DNA from: Heterotrichella gracilis | Lineage: Eukaryota; Sar; Xanthophyceae; Tribonematales; Xanthonemataceae | Assembly (NCBI GenBank): GCA_032358255.1 | Contig: JAULBX010007773.1 | Span: forward strand, 302,530 to 366,529 | DNA length: 64,000 bases | Reading direction: 5' to 3' | In this document: positions 49,001 to 59,906 of the stretch, in pieces | Layout: each line of letters opens with the position of its first letter | Numbering within the stretch: position 1 is the stretch's first letter | Position numbers and translations under genes: made by a program | The notes under the pieces: model-generated | The model's input: only the letters and a program-made list of their open reading frames with translations | Told to the model about the DNA's origin: nothing | Database searches by the model: none

Positions 49001-49473
49001 GTGCTCGGCGCAGCAAATGAGAAGGTGGGTGTGTGGCAATACACATCAGTAACCACCAAATACCTGCATCACTGCCCACTTCATGTTCACCAGTGTGGTT
49101 ATATTTAACCAAGTTAGATATATAACACGGTTTAGCTTTTATTCATAATCGTTCTTCTACATTCTACATTCTATATTTGTTTATGTCTCAAGTTTTGTAA
49201 TTTATAATTGATAAGCCAGTTTTAAGACAGGCGTCACTTGTGTTTATAACAGCCTGCCTGATGTCAATCCCGCAGGCTGTTGAGCTGTTCCTTGACGAGA
49301 AGATCAGCTACCTGGACATCGTCAAGGTGGTGGAGCAGTGCTGCGGGGTGCACCAGCAGGAGCTGGTTGTGGCGCCCACACTGGAGGAGATTGTGCACTA
49401 CGACCAGTGGGCCAGGGACCACGTGGAGGCGCACGTGGGGGCGGGCTTGAAGCGCACGCCGGTGGCGGCCTGA
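46040..49473 (+). CDS. DXR: 1-deoxy-D-xylulose 5-phosphate reductoisomerase, plastid
   Basis: DXR converts DXP to 2-C-methyl-D-erythritol 4-phosphate with NADPH and a divalent metal, the committed step of the plastid MEP isoprenoid pathway. Six exons: 46040-46231, 46655-47132, 47679-47857, 48284-48400, 48633-48854, 49276-49473; in phase, 461 residues against 477 in Arabidopsis. Exon 1 is a transit-peptide-like segment from the ATG at 46040. NADPH-binding GSTGSIG lies at residues 70-76 and [11 protein letters not shown] at about 184-194. Metal ligands are Asp212 and Glu214 ([11 protein letters not shown]) and Glu283 (LMNKGLE). The flexible-loop and substrate segments [20 protein letters not shown] and MSWPERV are present. 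Every key residue I know is intact. Several introns and the 3' flank hold exon-edge copies. Confidence 0.97.
47230..47320 (+). repeat. duplicate of DXR exon 2 3' edge
   Basis: The end of exon 2 with its donor and the first intron bases (47116-47185) recurs here in two diverged pieces. Confidence 0.8.
47925..47972 (+). repeat. duplicate of DXR exon 3 3' edge with donor
   Basis: Repeats 47819-47862 with few substitutions, including a GTGATG donor-like site in place of GTAATG. Confidence 0.9.
48931..49031 (+). repeat. 100-bp duplicate of DXR exon 5 3' edge with donor
   Basis: Nearly identical to 48761-48862, including the AAG|GTGGGT donor. It has one inserted base near its start and a few substitutions. 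Confidence 0.93.
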
Positions 49474-50417
49474 GGGCTGGGTGCTGTGTCTGCGGGGGTG
49501 GCAGCGTGAGGGTGCGCTGGGTGTGCTACGGTGGCGGTGGTGGGGGTGGGTTGGCGGCGCCCGCGATGGAGGAGATTGTGCACTACAATGAGTGGACAAT
49601 GTTCCATGTGGGGCCGGGCTTGAAGCGCAGGGCGGTGGCGGCGTGAGGGGTTGGGTGCTGTGGTGGTGGGCAGGGGCGGTGGGGTGGCGCAAGCGGAGGC
49701 AAACAAAGCGCATGCAGGGGCAGGCTGCACGCAGCCGCGGAGAGCTTAGGGTTTAGGGTTCACCCGCGGGGAGCTGGGGGTGGCTTGGTGCACGGCAACG
49801 GGGGTTGATGGTGGGGTTGCGGGCCAGGTGGGCTAGCCCCGTGGACTACGGCCCATAGTCTATGGGGTGCATGGGCACTTGCGCGGAGCACTTGTGCGCG
49901 CATGGCTGTATGGGTGGTGGGGTGGCAGTTGAGTGCAATGCGTCAGGGGTTGCTTGCAGAATCATGAGGAGCAGCTGCCGTGTGGCTTTGGGGCCATGTG
50001 CAATCAGTGCTGTGGGCTGGGTGCACTGGATATAACCTGCCAGTGCAGCTTGACCATCATTGCTTTGGCTGCAGCGACTGTCTGACTCGGCAACATCACT
50101 GTGATAACTAGCTTGCAGCTGGGCACCTGTGAGAAAAAAGCTCTTTGGATTGACCCCAATTGCTGCAAGTTGCGTAGGCTAATTTGTATTAAATTGGGTT
50201 TTGCAGCTGCGCAGCGTGTGTACTGCCCATATGCTACCAGTGCCTGCAGCGTGTAACAGTCAATGCACTGATTTGGCAATGTCTATCAACCTAAGGTTTG
50301 GTCAAGACTCAGTCAAGCAACAAAGTTGTTAGCAATCAAAGATGCCAGGCCCTTTTCACAACAACTGAATCTGCTCACTGTGACGCCAGTCCAACCCACA
50401 AATCCACAAGATTTCAT
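49474..50417. other. DXR 3' flank with a degenerate copy of its last exon
   Basis: 49556-49652 copies the coding end and stop region 49369-49478 in degenerate form. Two TTTAGGG units lie at 49746-49758. The remainder, to about 50.4 kb, shows no gene. Confidence 0.6.
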
Positions 50418-51018
50418 TGGAGCAGTGGTACACGGTGTGGCAAGGTGTACACGTGAAATGGTCTCCTTCCTACACAGCTGGCACAGGTTCTGGCGGCACG
50501 GGCGCTACCTGCTTTTAATGCATATAACCCCTTAGCATAGCCTCCGTCATCTTTTGGAAGTCTCGTCGAATAGCCTTGTGGCATTTGGTGCCATCTTTGC
50601 AGAGTGCAGCAACTTGGTCATACACCATGGGCTTGCGGAGGTGGAGGTATGAAAGTGGGTTGTGCACCAAACTAGTGGCTGGCTTCCCGCACTGCATGCA
50701 GGTCCAGGGCTTGGCAGCTTTCACCTCCCCGTCGTGGTGTTTTACACACATGGCAAGGAACTGCGCAGCTGCCCCGTTTGAAGAGCGGCATGCAGCTAGG
50801 TGGGAGGGTGTCATGGGCTCCTTGTACACCTTTTCAAAGCTGTGGCTGTTGTCTGAGGCCTTGACAACATATGTGACGGCGCGTGGACTCCTCATACTCA
50901 GCGCCATGACCACCAACACCGCCACTCCCAGCCCCACCGTCGCCAGCACCCCCACTCCCGGCACAGACATCACCAGCCCCACCATCGCCAGAGCCGCCAC
51001 CACCACAGCCACTAGCAT
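50418..51018 (-). pseudogene. MYND-family paralogue 1, zinc finger disrupted
   Basis: The N-terminal family domain is open from ATG 50895 (MRSPRAVTYVVKASDNSHS) to a stop at 50515. It contains the PWTCMQCGKPATS cysteine motif and LCKDGTKCH. An upstream in-frame ATG at 51018 would add a strongly hydrophobic segment, possibly a membrane anchor, absent from its paralogues. The MYND finger expected downstream is still recognisable at 50418-50500 (CQLCRKE-like start and CHTVYHCS-like end) but lies past the stop and is itself split by a small indel. So either a pseudogene or a truncated protein that keeps only the N-terminal domain, perhaps membrane-tethered. Confidence 0.7.
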
Positions 51019-52202
51019 GGTGGCCCCAGAGGGCAGGTAGGCCAGCTGGGCACCTCTGTGAGCTTCACTGCAAGGGAAGGGAACAACGTGGAATGGGAAG
51101 GTGTTCGGGGTTGAGGCGGGTGGCAAACTGCTGGTGCTTAAACTGTATACTGTAAGCTACAGAACGCTGCTTGGGTCCTGCCTTCGCAGCACAGCAGACT
51201 TGCAGTAGCAACACCACGACACCGTGGCATGCATGCATGGGCACACATGCATCGTTGTTCAAAGGTGAACAGCTCCACCTCTACATGGAGTATAAGTACG
51301 CTTATGCATCAAACGAAGTAAAGTACGTTTACCTCTTGCTTCGAAATCTACGCTGGGTCCGGCAGAAACTGCTTCGTCCTCGTAAGCAGTTCACTGCTTC
51401 TTGCCAAGTTCCCTTCGTCGTCACCACTTTCCCTGGCAGCTGCACTTGTGCTGCTTCATCTTGAGACAATATATGAGCTAACTAGCACTAGTGCTAGCAG
51501 TTTGCATGTACTTGTGTCGATCCCTGTGTCGATCCGACCAGGATGCACAATAATCGTATTACTAATTGAATTTAAATCACAATTAACGGAACCCAAAATT
51601 TATTATAAGGCAGTATTTTTATGAGGCAGAAGCAGACTAGAGCACGGGCTTAGTTACAAAATAATATGAACGCGGACCACTTCCACTGCTGTCAATTGCA
51701 TACTGTGCTATTAGCAGGCCGGGTGGAAGAAACTGTGAGCGTTGTATTTGAAAGGGCCTTGGGGCGTGGCACCAACCGCAACTGCCCACCCATTGGACCC
51801 ACCCACACCCACACTTACGTGGATATTCTGTCACTTGCTTTACAAGCCCTATATATTTGTACTAAAACATTGTCAGGTTTTCATCCTGTCATTCAAACCT
51901 AGCTACAAACCGTATAATTTCATGAACAAGTTGGTCTCCGATGCCGCTTTTTTGTCTGCTAGTATATGCTCTAACTGGAGCAAAGAAAAGAAAGGCCCAC
52001 AGGTGGCACTGTAGTGTACCTCAAGCTAACAGCTAGTATCATCCATGCCGCCTCAGGCAGTATTGTAGTCGTGGCGCACGTTGCTCTCATGCAGGGTCTT
52101 CTGTCACCTCTAGCGGGGGGCATGTTCAGTGCCCTTTGCAGCTGGCGCAGCCAGTGCCTAAGAAAGGTAAGGCATCAGCCAAAGGTCCCCAAGGCACAAG
52201 GG
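51019..52202. other. spacer between MYND copies 1 and 2
   Basis: Holds the upstream region of copy 1. 51493-51536 is identical to 53154-53197 and nearby stretches are similar, so the copies were duplicated with their upstream DNA. No separate gene seen. Confidence 0.6.
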
Positions 52203-52744
52203 CTACTCCCCATCTGGGTTGCACACATGCTTGTGGTGCGTCCAGTGCTCCTTCTCACACTGCTCTGAGCAGTAGTACACGGTGTGGCACTCGGAACACT
52301 TGACATGCGCCTCCTTCCAACACAACTGGCACAGGTTCTGGCGTGGCACTCGGGGCGCTTCTTGCTCAGGATGTGGGTTGGCCCTCTCCACAACAGCCTC
52401 CATTATTTTTCTGAAGTCGCCTCGGATGGTGTAGTGGCAATTCGTGCCTTCTTTGCAAAGTGGAGCAACTTGGTCATGGGCTCTGGGAGGTGGAGATAAG
52501 AAAGGGGGTTGTGCACATTACTAGTGGCTGGCTTTTCACACTGCACGCAGGTCCAGGGCTTGGCAGCTCTGACCTCCCTGTCATGGTGCTTTATGCACTG
52601 AACAAGGAACTGTCCTGTTGTCTCATCCGAGGACCGGCAAGAAGCCAGTTGGGCGGGTATGATGGGCTCCTTGTACACCTTTTTAAAGCTGTGGCTGTTG
52701 TCTGAAGCCTTGACATGGTACTTGACAGCCAGTGGGCCGCTCAT
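52203..52744 (-). pseudogene. MYND-family paralogue 2, frameshifted
   Basis: From ATG 52744 the family domain reads MSGPLAVKYHVKASDNSHSF onward, with the PWTCVQCEKPATS motif. Just after LHLPEPM about seven bases present in the paralogues are missing, so the frame runs to an early stop at 52403. The second half is open in another frame down to 52203 and holds a complete-looking MYND finger (LCQLCWKEAHVKCSECHTVY, then YCSEQC and a terminal H-x3-C). It is most simply a pseudogene made by a 7-bp deletion. No GT-AG intron that would repair it is evident. Confidence 0.78.
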
Positions 52745-54046
52745 GGTGTTCAGAAGAGGCCACAGCAATTGGGCACAACAGCACTACACGAAAGGGAAGA
52801 TGTTCAGTGGTGTAGTGGTTTTTGAACAGCCAGCGTTGTTTACGGGGTGCTGCTGTGGTCGTGTCGCGCACAGCAACCCAGCTGGAATCTGTGGCATGGA
52901 CACATGCCTGTCGTTGAGCCGTCGGCACATACCAACCCCAGGTGGAGTTACGGTATATCGTTACCATTCTAATTTGTTAGAAGAAGCTAGCTACACTTAC
53001 CTGGCTTCGTAGTATGCGCCCAGCTTCGCTCGGCCCAGCAGAAAGTGTTCCGTCCTCGCAATTCGTTGCAACCAAGTTTACTGCTTTGTTGTACCACTTT
53101 CCCTGGCGGCGGCACATGTGTTGCTTTATATTGAGACGAGGTAGACCTAACGCGCTAGCAGTTTGCATGTACTTGTGTCGATCCCTGTGTCGATCCGTGG
53201 CGATCAAAATGCAGGGATGCAAAAAATAATCATAATTATTAGTATAGTTATCATAAAAAATGGAATCCTGCAGAATTTATTAAAAGGCCGACTTTTTAAG
53301 AGGCAGAAGTATAAGCACGAGCATGAGAATGAGAAAGAAAACAAGATGAACTCCGAGTAACAGTACAGTTACAACGCACAGGGCTGAGGGTCCTGGTGGC
53401 AGTGCCCCAATCTAAGCCTGAATCACAAGGTTAACAGTTTGGATAATTTCTCAGAAAAATATGCCAAGGGACATGTCATGACAGGGTCATATATAAAAAA
53501 CATTCGGCGTCCCAGGCTGCCCAGTCCACTGTATAAGAAACCATTGTAGCGGGTGGTGGCAAGCATGCCTGACCGCGTGAATCAGTTGAGATGGAAACAA
53601 GACGAGGGGCCATTCTAAGCTGAAGCTAGGTTACAATACCACTCAGTGCAATACGTGCTCCACAAGGCAATGCCATTCCTGTGGCCTGCACTTCATTAGA
53701 GAACTGTGCTGCATTATTGTCTGCGGCGCATGCTGCAGTTGCCTTTGCCATGCATAGCTTGCATGTGCGAGCCGCAGTGGAACCCTGCTACCCAAGCAAC
53801 GTGACCCACCTGGACCTTCCTCAAAGCAGCTGCCCTGGAGCCCTCAGTTGGCACCACTTGTGTGGTATAGGGCAAGCACCGCGTGGCCTTGCAAGGCCTT
53901 ACAATTGGACGCTGCCTGGTAGCTATTTGCTGGCCACCACCTGCGGAGGCTAGCCCCTTCCAGGTTGCACACCGCGAAGATCCAGCCTGTGTATGGAGGA
54001 GGTAGACATCTGCTGTGTCCCCTAAGCACTGTCACTGCAGGCAGGG
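52745..54046. other. spacer between MYND copies 2 and 3
   Basis: Contains the duplicated upstream segment around 53154-53197, an AT-rich stretch at 53215-53300, and no supported gene. Confidence 0.55.
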
Positions 54047-54595
54047 CTATGCCCCAGGGCCAGCTGGGTTGCACGCTGGCTTGTGCTCCTTCCAGTGCTT
54101 CTTCTGGCACGCCTTGGAGCAGTAGTACACCGTGTGGCAGGCAGCGCACTTGTTGTGCGCGGCCTTCAGACACAGCTGGCACAAGTTCTCCCGCGGCACG
54201 TGCGCTGGAGCTTCGCCCTCGGGTGCGACTTCCTTCATCACGTCCTTCATCATGTCCTGGAAGCCGCGCCGGATGGTCACGTGGCATGGCGAGCCTTCCT
54301 TGCACAAGGGGGCCACTAGGTCGTACACCATCGGCTCTGGGAGGCTGAGATATGAGAGCGGGTTGTGCACCGAGCTGGTGGCTGGCTGCCCGCACTCACA
54401 TGTCCAGGGCTTGGCACCTCTGACCTCTTGGTCGTGGCGTTGTATGCACATGGCAAGGAACTGCGCAGCTTTCTCGTTTGAGGACCGGCAGGCGGCTAGG
54501 AGAGCGGGTGTGATGGGCTCCATGTACACCTTGTCAAAGGTGTGGATGTCGTCTGAGGCCTTGACATGGTACTTGACAGCCAGTGGGCTGGTCAT
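54047..54595 (-). CDS. MYND zinc-finger protein with conserved N-terminal domain (copy 3)
   Basis: Single-exon gene of 182 residues from ATG 54595 to TAG 54047. The N-terminal ~130 residues form the family domain: LAVKYHVKASDDIHTFDKVY at the start, then an ACRSSNEKAAQF helix, PWTCECGQPATSSVHNPLSY and APLCKEGSPCHVTIRRGF. The two cysteine pairs look like a possible extra zinc site. The MYND finger is at about residues 139-175 (LCQLCLKAAHNKCAACHTVY, YCSKACQKKHWKEHKPAC) with all expected Cys and His present. MYND fingers usually bind proline-containing partner peptides; no SET domain or other catalytic domain is present. Intact, so the best representative of the array together with the copy at 62940-63470. 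Confidence 0.85.
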   Translation of the reverse strand: MTSPLAVKYHVKASDDIHTFDKVYMEPITPALLAACRSSNEKAAQFLAMCIQRHDQEVRGAKPWTCECGQPATSSVHNPLSYLSLPEPMVYDLVAPLCKEGSPCHVTIRRGFQDMMKDVMKEVAPEGEAPAHVPRENLCQLCLKAAHNKCAACHTVYYCSKACQKKHWKEHKPACNPAGPGA

Positions 54596-56053
54596 GTTGT
54601 CCGAGGTAAACTAAATATGTAATACCAACAGTTACCCTGAAGAATGAAGAGAAAGGATCACAATAAATGGACCAACAATCAGAATCTCGAAGTGGGTTCC
54701 TAATTTACCCAACAGCAAGCACAGCAGAAGCGCGAGGAACTGGTTTTGGACCTGTGTAATTTATGCATGCATGCATGTGCCAGTGAACGTTGCCAACACC
54801 TGGGCTACTAACGGTTCACGCGTGTATATCTACAATGTATTCGATATTCACGCAGACAGACGCAGCAGCCTCTGAAGGTTGAAGCTTCCCCTGACGCGAT
54901 GTACCTACCTCTGTTGCCACGCTGGTCTCCTGTCAGTCTCCTATCTCCCGACCTCCCGCTTTTTAGTCAAGCTTGTACACTCAGGTCTGAATTGCCAAGG
55001 AATAATCCCACGGGCTGTGAAAGAGGCTCTTTTGGGGGGAACTGTATGCAGGCGTTGGAGGGTTTGGACTGTGTGGGGGACTCACTGTGTATTGTCAATT
55101 TACAGCTGGAAAATTTAACACCACCCCATTTTTTGGTGCTGTTGAACTCTGAGCTGTTGAGTTGCTTGCATGTCTGTGGTAGCACCAAAAATGACCATGT
55201 GAGCAACCAACAAAAGGAGCGACGCCATGTGCACAGCATCATGCATCATGGCCAAGCCAAGCAGAAATTCCACTACCCACCTGCCAACTCCACAACCCAT
55301 GCCCGCCCTACCCACCCCGAACTCCCGCACCCTCGTATGGATGTCAAGCACTAGGTGAGTCTTGCTGCTTGAAGACGCATTTTTGCTAGGCAATCAATTT
55401 ACAGACTACAACGCATCTGCATTCCGTACACACCAACAGCACCAATCATAAGTACGTACGTGCAGCAGCAAAAACACAAATCAATTCAACTGCAACAGCT
55501 CCATGTGTGTCTTCATGGACTAACGACCACGTTACTGGCACACTCTGTCACATCTCAAAGAGAAAAAAATCAGCAAGCTTGCCACTACACCTCTCAATTC
55601 TGGCTGCACTGCTGGAACACATGAACCAACGAAGTACTAGCTACAAAGGCAAAATTGCTGCAAAAATTGCCCTGCACGGGGCAACAGCATGTCCCTATGG
55701 TGCAACACCTAGACTCGACACTGGTCTGCATTCTAGTGCGCTGGCGTCGTGTACCACTGAAGTTGTGGTGCATGTCAAATTGACATCTATCACCCACAGC
55801 CAGCGCTCCTGGCAACCCCATCGCCGCTGTTCCGGGAGGATGCTAGCTGTTCCTGGGTCCCCATACGATGTTGTCCTCAATCTCTGCAGCGCGCACAAAA
55901 CTCTCCCCCCGACCCCATATGCCTCACCCCTGCCTGCCGCCCAAGCACAGGCTGTCCTCTGACTCCTCTGACCCTTACGCCACTGCCAATTGTTGAAGGC
56001 AGTCAGTGCGTGGAGGTACTATAGCCGCCAGCTGCGCTCCTAGCTGGGGAGGG
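54596..56053. other. spacer between MYND copies 3 and 4
   Basis: An ATGCATGCATG run lies at 54764-54777. Open frames (for instance 55507-55962) show no features. No gene supported. Confidence 0.5.
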
Positions 56054-56614
56054 CTACCCCTCTATTGGGATGCACTCCCGCTTGTGCCCCTCCTTCCAGT
56101 GCTTCTTCTGGCACTCCTTGGAACAGTAGTACACGGTGCAGCAGGCGGAGCACTTTTGCTTGCTTTCCTTGTTGCACACCTTGCAGAGCGCTGTGCGAGG
56201 CACGCGCGGCTCCATCCCAGGGATCGGGAGGCGCTGGAAATTGTTGGTTGCCCGCTTGCTGTTGTGGGCCACGGTCCGCTGGCACTGGGTGCCCATCTGG
56301 CACAAGGGGAACACGTACACGATGGCCTCGGGTTCTAGAAGGCTTGTCTGGTCCAAGACAGTGAATATCATGGTATTGGCTTACTGGCCACACTCAGGGC
56401 TGCTGCAGCGCCAGGGCTTGGCAGCGAGGATCTCCTCCTTGTGAGCCTCTGCCCATATTTTGTTATTCTGCGCCTTTGCCTCTGCTGACGACCGGACGGC
56501 TGCCAGCTGGGCGGGTGTGATAGGCTCGAAATAATACTTGTCCCACTCCTGACTGCCGTCCGAGACAGCGACATGGTACCTGATAGTTGAGCGGATAGCG
56601 GGCGGGGCACTCAT
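56054..56614 (-). pseudogene. MYND-family paralogue 4 with an in-frame stop (or short intron)
   Basis: From ATG 56614 the family domain begins MSAPPAIRSTIRYHVAVSDG and runs through PWRCSSPECGQ, where an in-frame TAA follows. The same frame stays open after it to TAG 56054 and ends in a complete MYND finger (LCKVCNKESKQKCSACCTVY, YCSKECQKKHWKEGHKREC). The stop overlaps a good donor-like GTAAGC, so an unusually short intron of about 50 bases is an alternative, but the only in-phase acceptor I can see is weak. The segment after the stop has diverged from the paralogues in the NPLSY region. Nonsense mutation is the simpler reading. Confidence 0.65.
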
Positions 56615-57227
56615 TGTGGATATATCGAGGTTTCGCCAACAAGATACGGTCTTTGTACTGGGATACTGGCTTGTAAAAGCTGCTGTACACGTTCACCTGC
56701 GCATGACCTACTAGACCGTGAAACACCAGCAAATGATACTATCGGCGATAGCAGGCTATCGCTACGCATAAGGCTGCGTGGTTGCGGATGCAGTAGTATG
56801 CCTTGTCCTTACAAAACTATCACATATGCCGGTGCATGCACAGTTTTTGTTAATGCATGCATGCACCGAGATATTCGAAAGTTTAAATCTTTTCCATCCT
56901 GTGTCACCCTCCTTTTTGGCCCCCCTTGCTTGTACACCCTAAAACCCTAAACTTGTGTACCCTTAGGCAGCTACAGTTGCTCAAGCACAAGAGTTTAGGG
57001 TTAGGGAGTCTAGAGTACTTGAGATCGGGGCCTACAGCCAAAATCCATTTTCCTTATTCACACCCCATGCGCATGATGGCGAATTTTGCCCAAGATTGGA
57101 AAAGGAACCTACCTTACTGAACGAAGGTATTCCTTGTAAACAGCCTTGATGTATGTGGCGTGACACTTGCACAGATACAGTCACATACCCCAAGCATCCT
57201 CCAACAATGGCCACCACGGGCATGCAG
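56615..57227. other. spacer with telomere-like units
   Basis: CCCTAAAACCCTAAA at 56937-56951 and TTTAGGGTTAGGG at 56993-57005 face each other in inverted orientation about 40 bp apart. No gene seen. Confidence 0.6.
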
Positions 57228-58661
57228 TCATAAGACTTTAACTGTTGTTGTGCCGGAGGGGTAGATGCACGATACATGCCTCAAGTTGGGCAGGCTTGGC
57301 AAGATGCCCCACTCAAAAACAGCATCTTCACAGTCTTTGCTGCAAGTCAATGCGTTGTCAGCACCATCGCCGGCCGCCCATATCGAGGGCCAACTGCCCT
57401 TCACCCAGTCATCATCCAGCACCAGCTCCACCAAGGACTGCAACCCAGCCAGGGTCTGTCTGAGATCAACAACAGTGGAAAAAATGGGCAGCTTGAGGTA
57501 CGTCAGCTGGGTGAGGGCCTGCAGGGTGCCAACCATGACCTCGTCAGCTGTCCACGAGACTGCCTCACCCACCACTGGGAGCATGTAATCGGGGTTCAAA
57601 AGGACCGAGCGGGCATCGACATCCAGCCTCCTCAGCGTGGTGGGCAGGCTGGTGATTGGGAGAGCAGCCGTGTCGATCATTGTCACGTCCAGGCGGGTCA
57701 GTGCCACCAGCTGTGACATGTCCTACGCAACGCCACCAGGGAACGCATCGGCGATGGTCAATTCCAGCGACTCCAGGCGGGCCATGGGCGCCAACGCCTC
57801 CACTCATCCCGCGGATGCCAAGGTTGTATCATAGGCTGCTTGGATGTGCAGCCGGCGCAGGCTGGGCAGTGGCGCCAGGTGGGGGACAACATCGATGGCA
57901 AGCGTGAGGGCGATGGAGCAATGGAGGCTGGTGAGGGATGATAGCCCAGCCAAGGCCCATACAGGCCAGCTCCCTGTCATCTCCAGGTCAAACCTCTTGA
58001 GGCACGGCAGCTGACCTATGCTTGCAAGTGCGCTCAGGACGTGAGTCAGGGTCTCCACATGGCTCCACACCTGCCCCACTGGGGACACCCATTTGCACGC
58101 GAGCCTGAGGGTCCGCAGGCCTGTCAGGGCGCACAGCGCTGCCAGGGCTGGCACATAGCCCTGCCCGTTTGTCACACGCACCACCACGGCGTGGAGGTGG
58201 CGCAGGTGGGCGGCGCTGGCGGCGTACACAAGAGGCAGGTATTGCCACTGGTCGTAGAGGTGGAGGGTGTGTGCGTGGGCCAGCCTGGGAAGCTGGCTGG
58301 TGGTGGTGGTGGTGGTGGGTGTGGCGCAGGTGTGGGCCACCGCTGCTGCCAAATGGGGCTGGTAGGGTACAGCTGCTGCCCCTTTCTGGGTGAGGAAAAG
58401 CATTAACGAGGCATGATTGTCCCGCAGTAATTTATATTCACTGAAGCCTGTTGACCGCAGGCTCCTCCAGGCTGCGCTGGGCCCCTGCAGGGCCGCCCGC
58501 CAGCGCATGCACACCGCCTGAGCGCGCACACGATCGACCACTCTCAGGCGCCCCAGCACCTCCTGCAGAATGGGATCTGGCAGGTCGTGGATGCTGGTGG
58601 AGGTTGGCATCGCTATCCTGGGCGCATTGCCATGGTGGGTGCCGGGGACGGGCAATGCCAT
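57228..58661 (-). pseudogene. F-box/LRR-like protein 1, interrupted by two stops
   Basis: From ATG 58661 an F-box (SIHDLPDPILQEVLGRL..., about residues 23-64) is followed by leucine-rich repeats such as LTGLRTLRL, LPCLKRFDLEM and LPSLRRLHI. F-box proteins are substrate receptors of SCF ubiquitin ligases. The frame meets TGA at 57806-57804 and, 27 codons later, TAG at 57725-57723. The intervening codons still read as LRR (MARLESLELTI) and the same frame continues to 57228 with more repeats (LVALTRLDV, LTQLTYLKL, LPNLRHVSC). So the gene is either a pseudogene or gives a shortened protein ending at 57804. A histidine/threonine-rich simple run lies mid-protein. Confidence 0.72.
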
Positions 58662-59906
58662 GGTGGCGTGGGCGCACACAGCCTGTGGAAGCAGACCAAG
58701 TCAGTCAGACACACAATTACTATCAAGCTGTCAGCACGATGGGATAGTGCGTTACCCTGCCAAAGCATTGAGGTTCAGAATTCAGTTGCAAGGCCACTGG
58801 GACAACATCAAATGAAATGGACTAACATGTAATAACATGTCATAAAATGCCATTATATTATCTGATTATGTTTTTTCATTTTTATGCCGCTGATGCCTTT
58901 AACTAGAGCTATTGATAAGGAGCTATGTGCTGTGGTTCGATACTACATGACCACATCCCGCTGCCATGGGTCGCACAATCTTGGGATATGTTTTGTACTT
59001 TACACCACCAAATGCTGGCACACAGACTGCCAAGTCAGACCTGGGTGGCACAACCTGGCATATGGGCATCAGATTTTCAGGCAACGAGCTGCTGGGTGGG
59101 TACCAGCGTACCGAGACTAGACCACACCCAGCATGCAGGAACTGCTAGCCCAGGGTGCGTTAGTACAGTGTATACCTCAACCCGGTATATCGTGATGTAA
59201 GGCATCCTAGTGTGGGGGACCACTGAGCAGGTCGGGGCACACCTCGTTTATTTGGTGGTGGTAATAAACGATTCAAGCGTTGCCGGAAGACGTGTAGACC
59301 TAGTTGTGGTGGTGACTGTCGTCGCACTATGGCTGATTGGGCTATCTGATAGCCCCAAGTAAGGGTTGGGGCAAACTGTCCCCGTGAGGAGATATAGCAT
59401 GCTGGGTCTTTCTGGGGAGTGGGTTATAGACTTCCGTGCGACTAGAGCTCTTGCCACTCTGCTTAATACTAACAGCGTATGCGTGCATGTATGTTGCTCA
59501 TGAGGATTTGTTCGGCAAGGTGGGGAGGGTTTGGGTTTAGTTTGGGTAGGGTCTGGGATGTCCCTAGGGTCTGGAGGCAATGTATACAGGCAAGATTTCA
59601 ACCCGAGCGCCTTGTGGCCACTGGCTAAGCCGTGCAATAAAATGAAGAGGGAAAACTGTTACAGGTTGTTGAAGGTCGGTGACAGGTGGTCACTGCCACT
59701 GCATGTTGCCAATTTGAAAAGGTTGCCATAGGCAGCCACCCCCCCTCCTGGCAAAACCTAATAGGGTATTACCATGTGGCAGTCCAAGGACGCGTTGCAG
59801 CATGCCGCAGCACTAGAAAAGCCATTTTTCTACAAGCTCTACATTTTCAAGACGCGGACTCGTGTCTATCAGTGTTGTAAAAAGCCAAAAGTACCATGGG
59901 CGCATA
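58662..59906. other. spacer between the two F-box genes
   Basis: No coding frame with features; short AT-rich stretch at 58840-58890. Confidence 0.5.
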
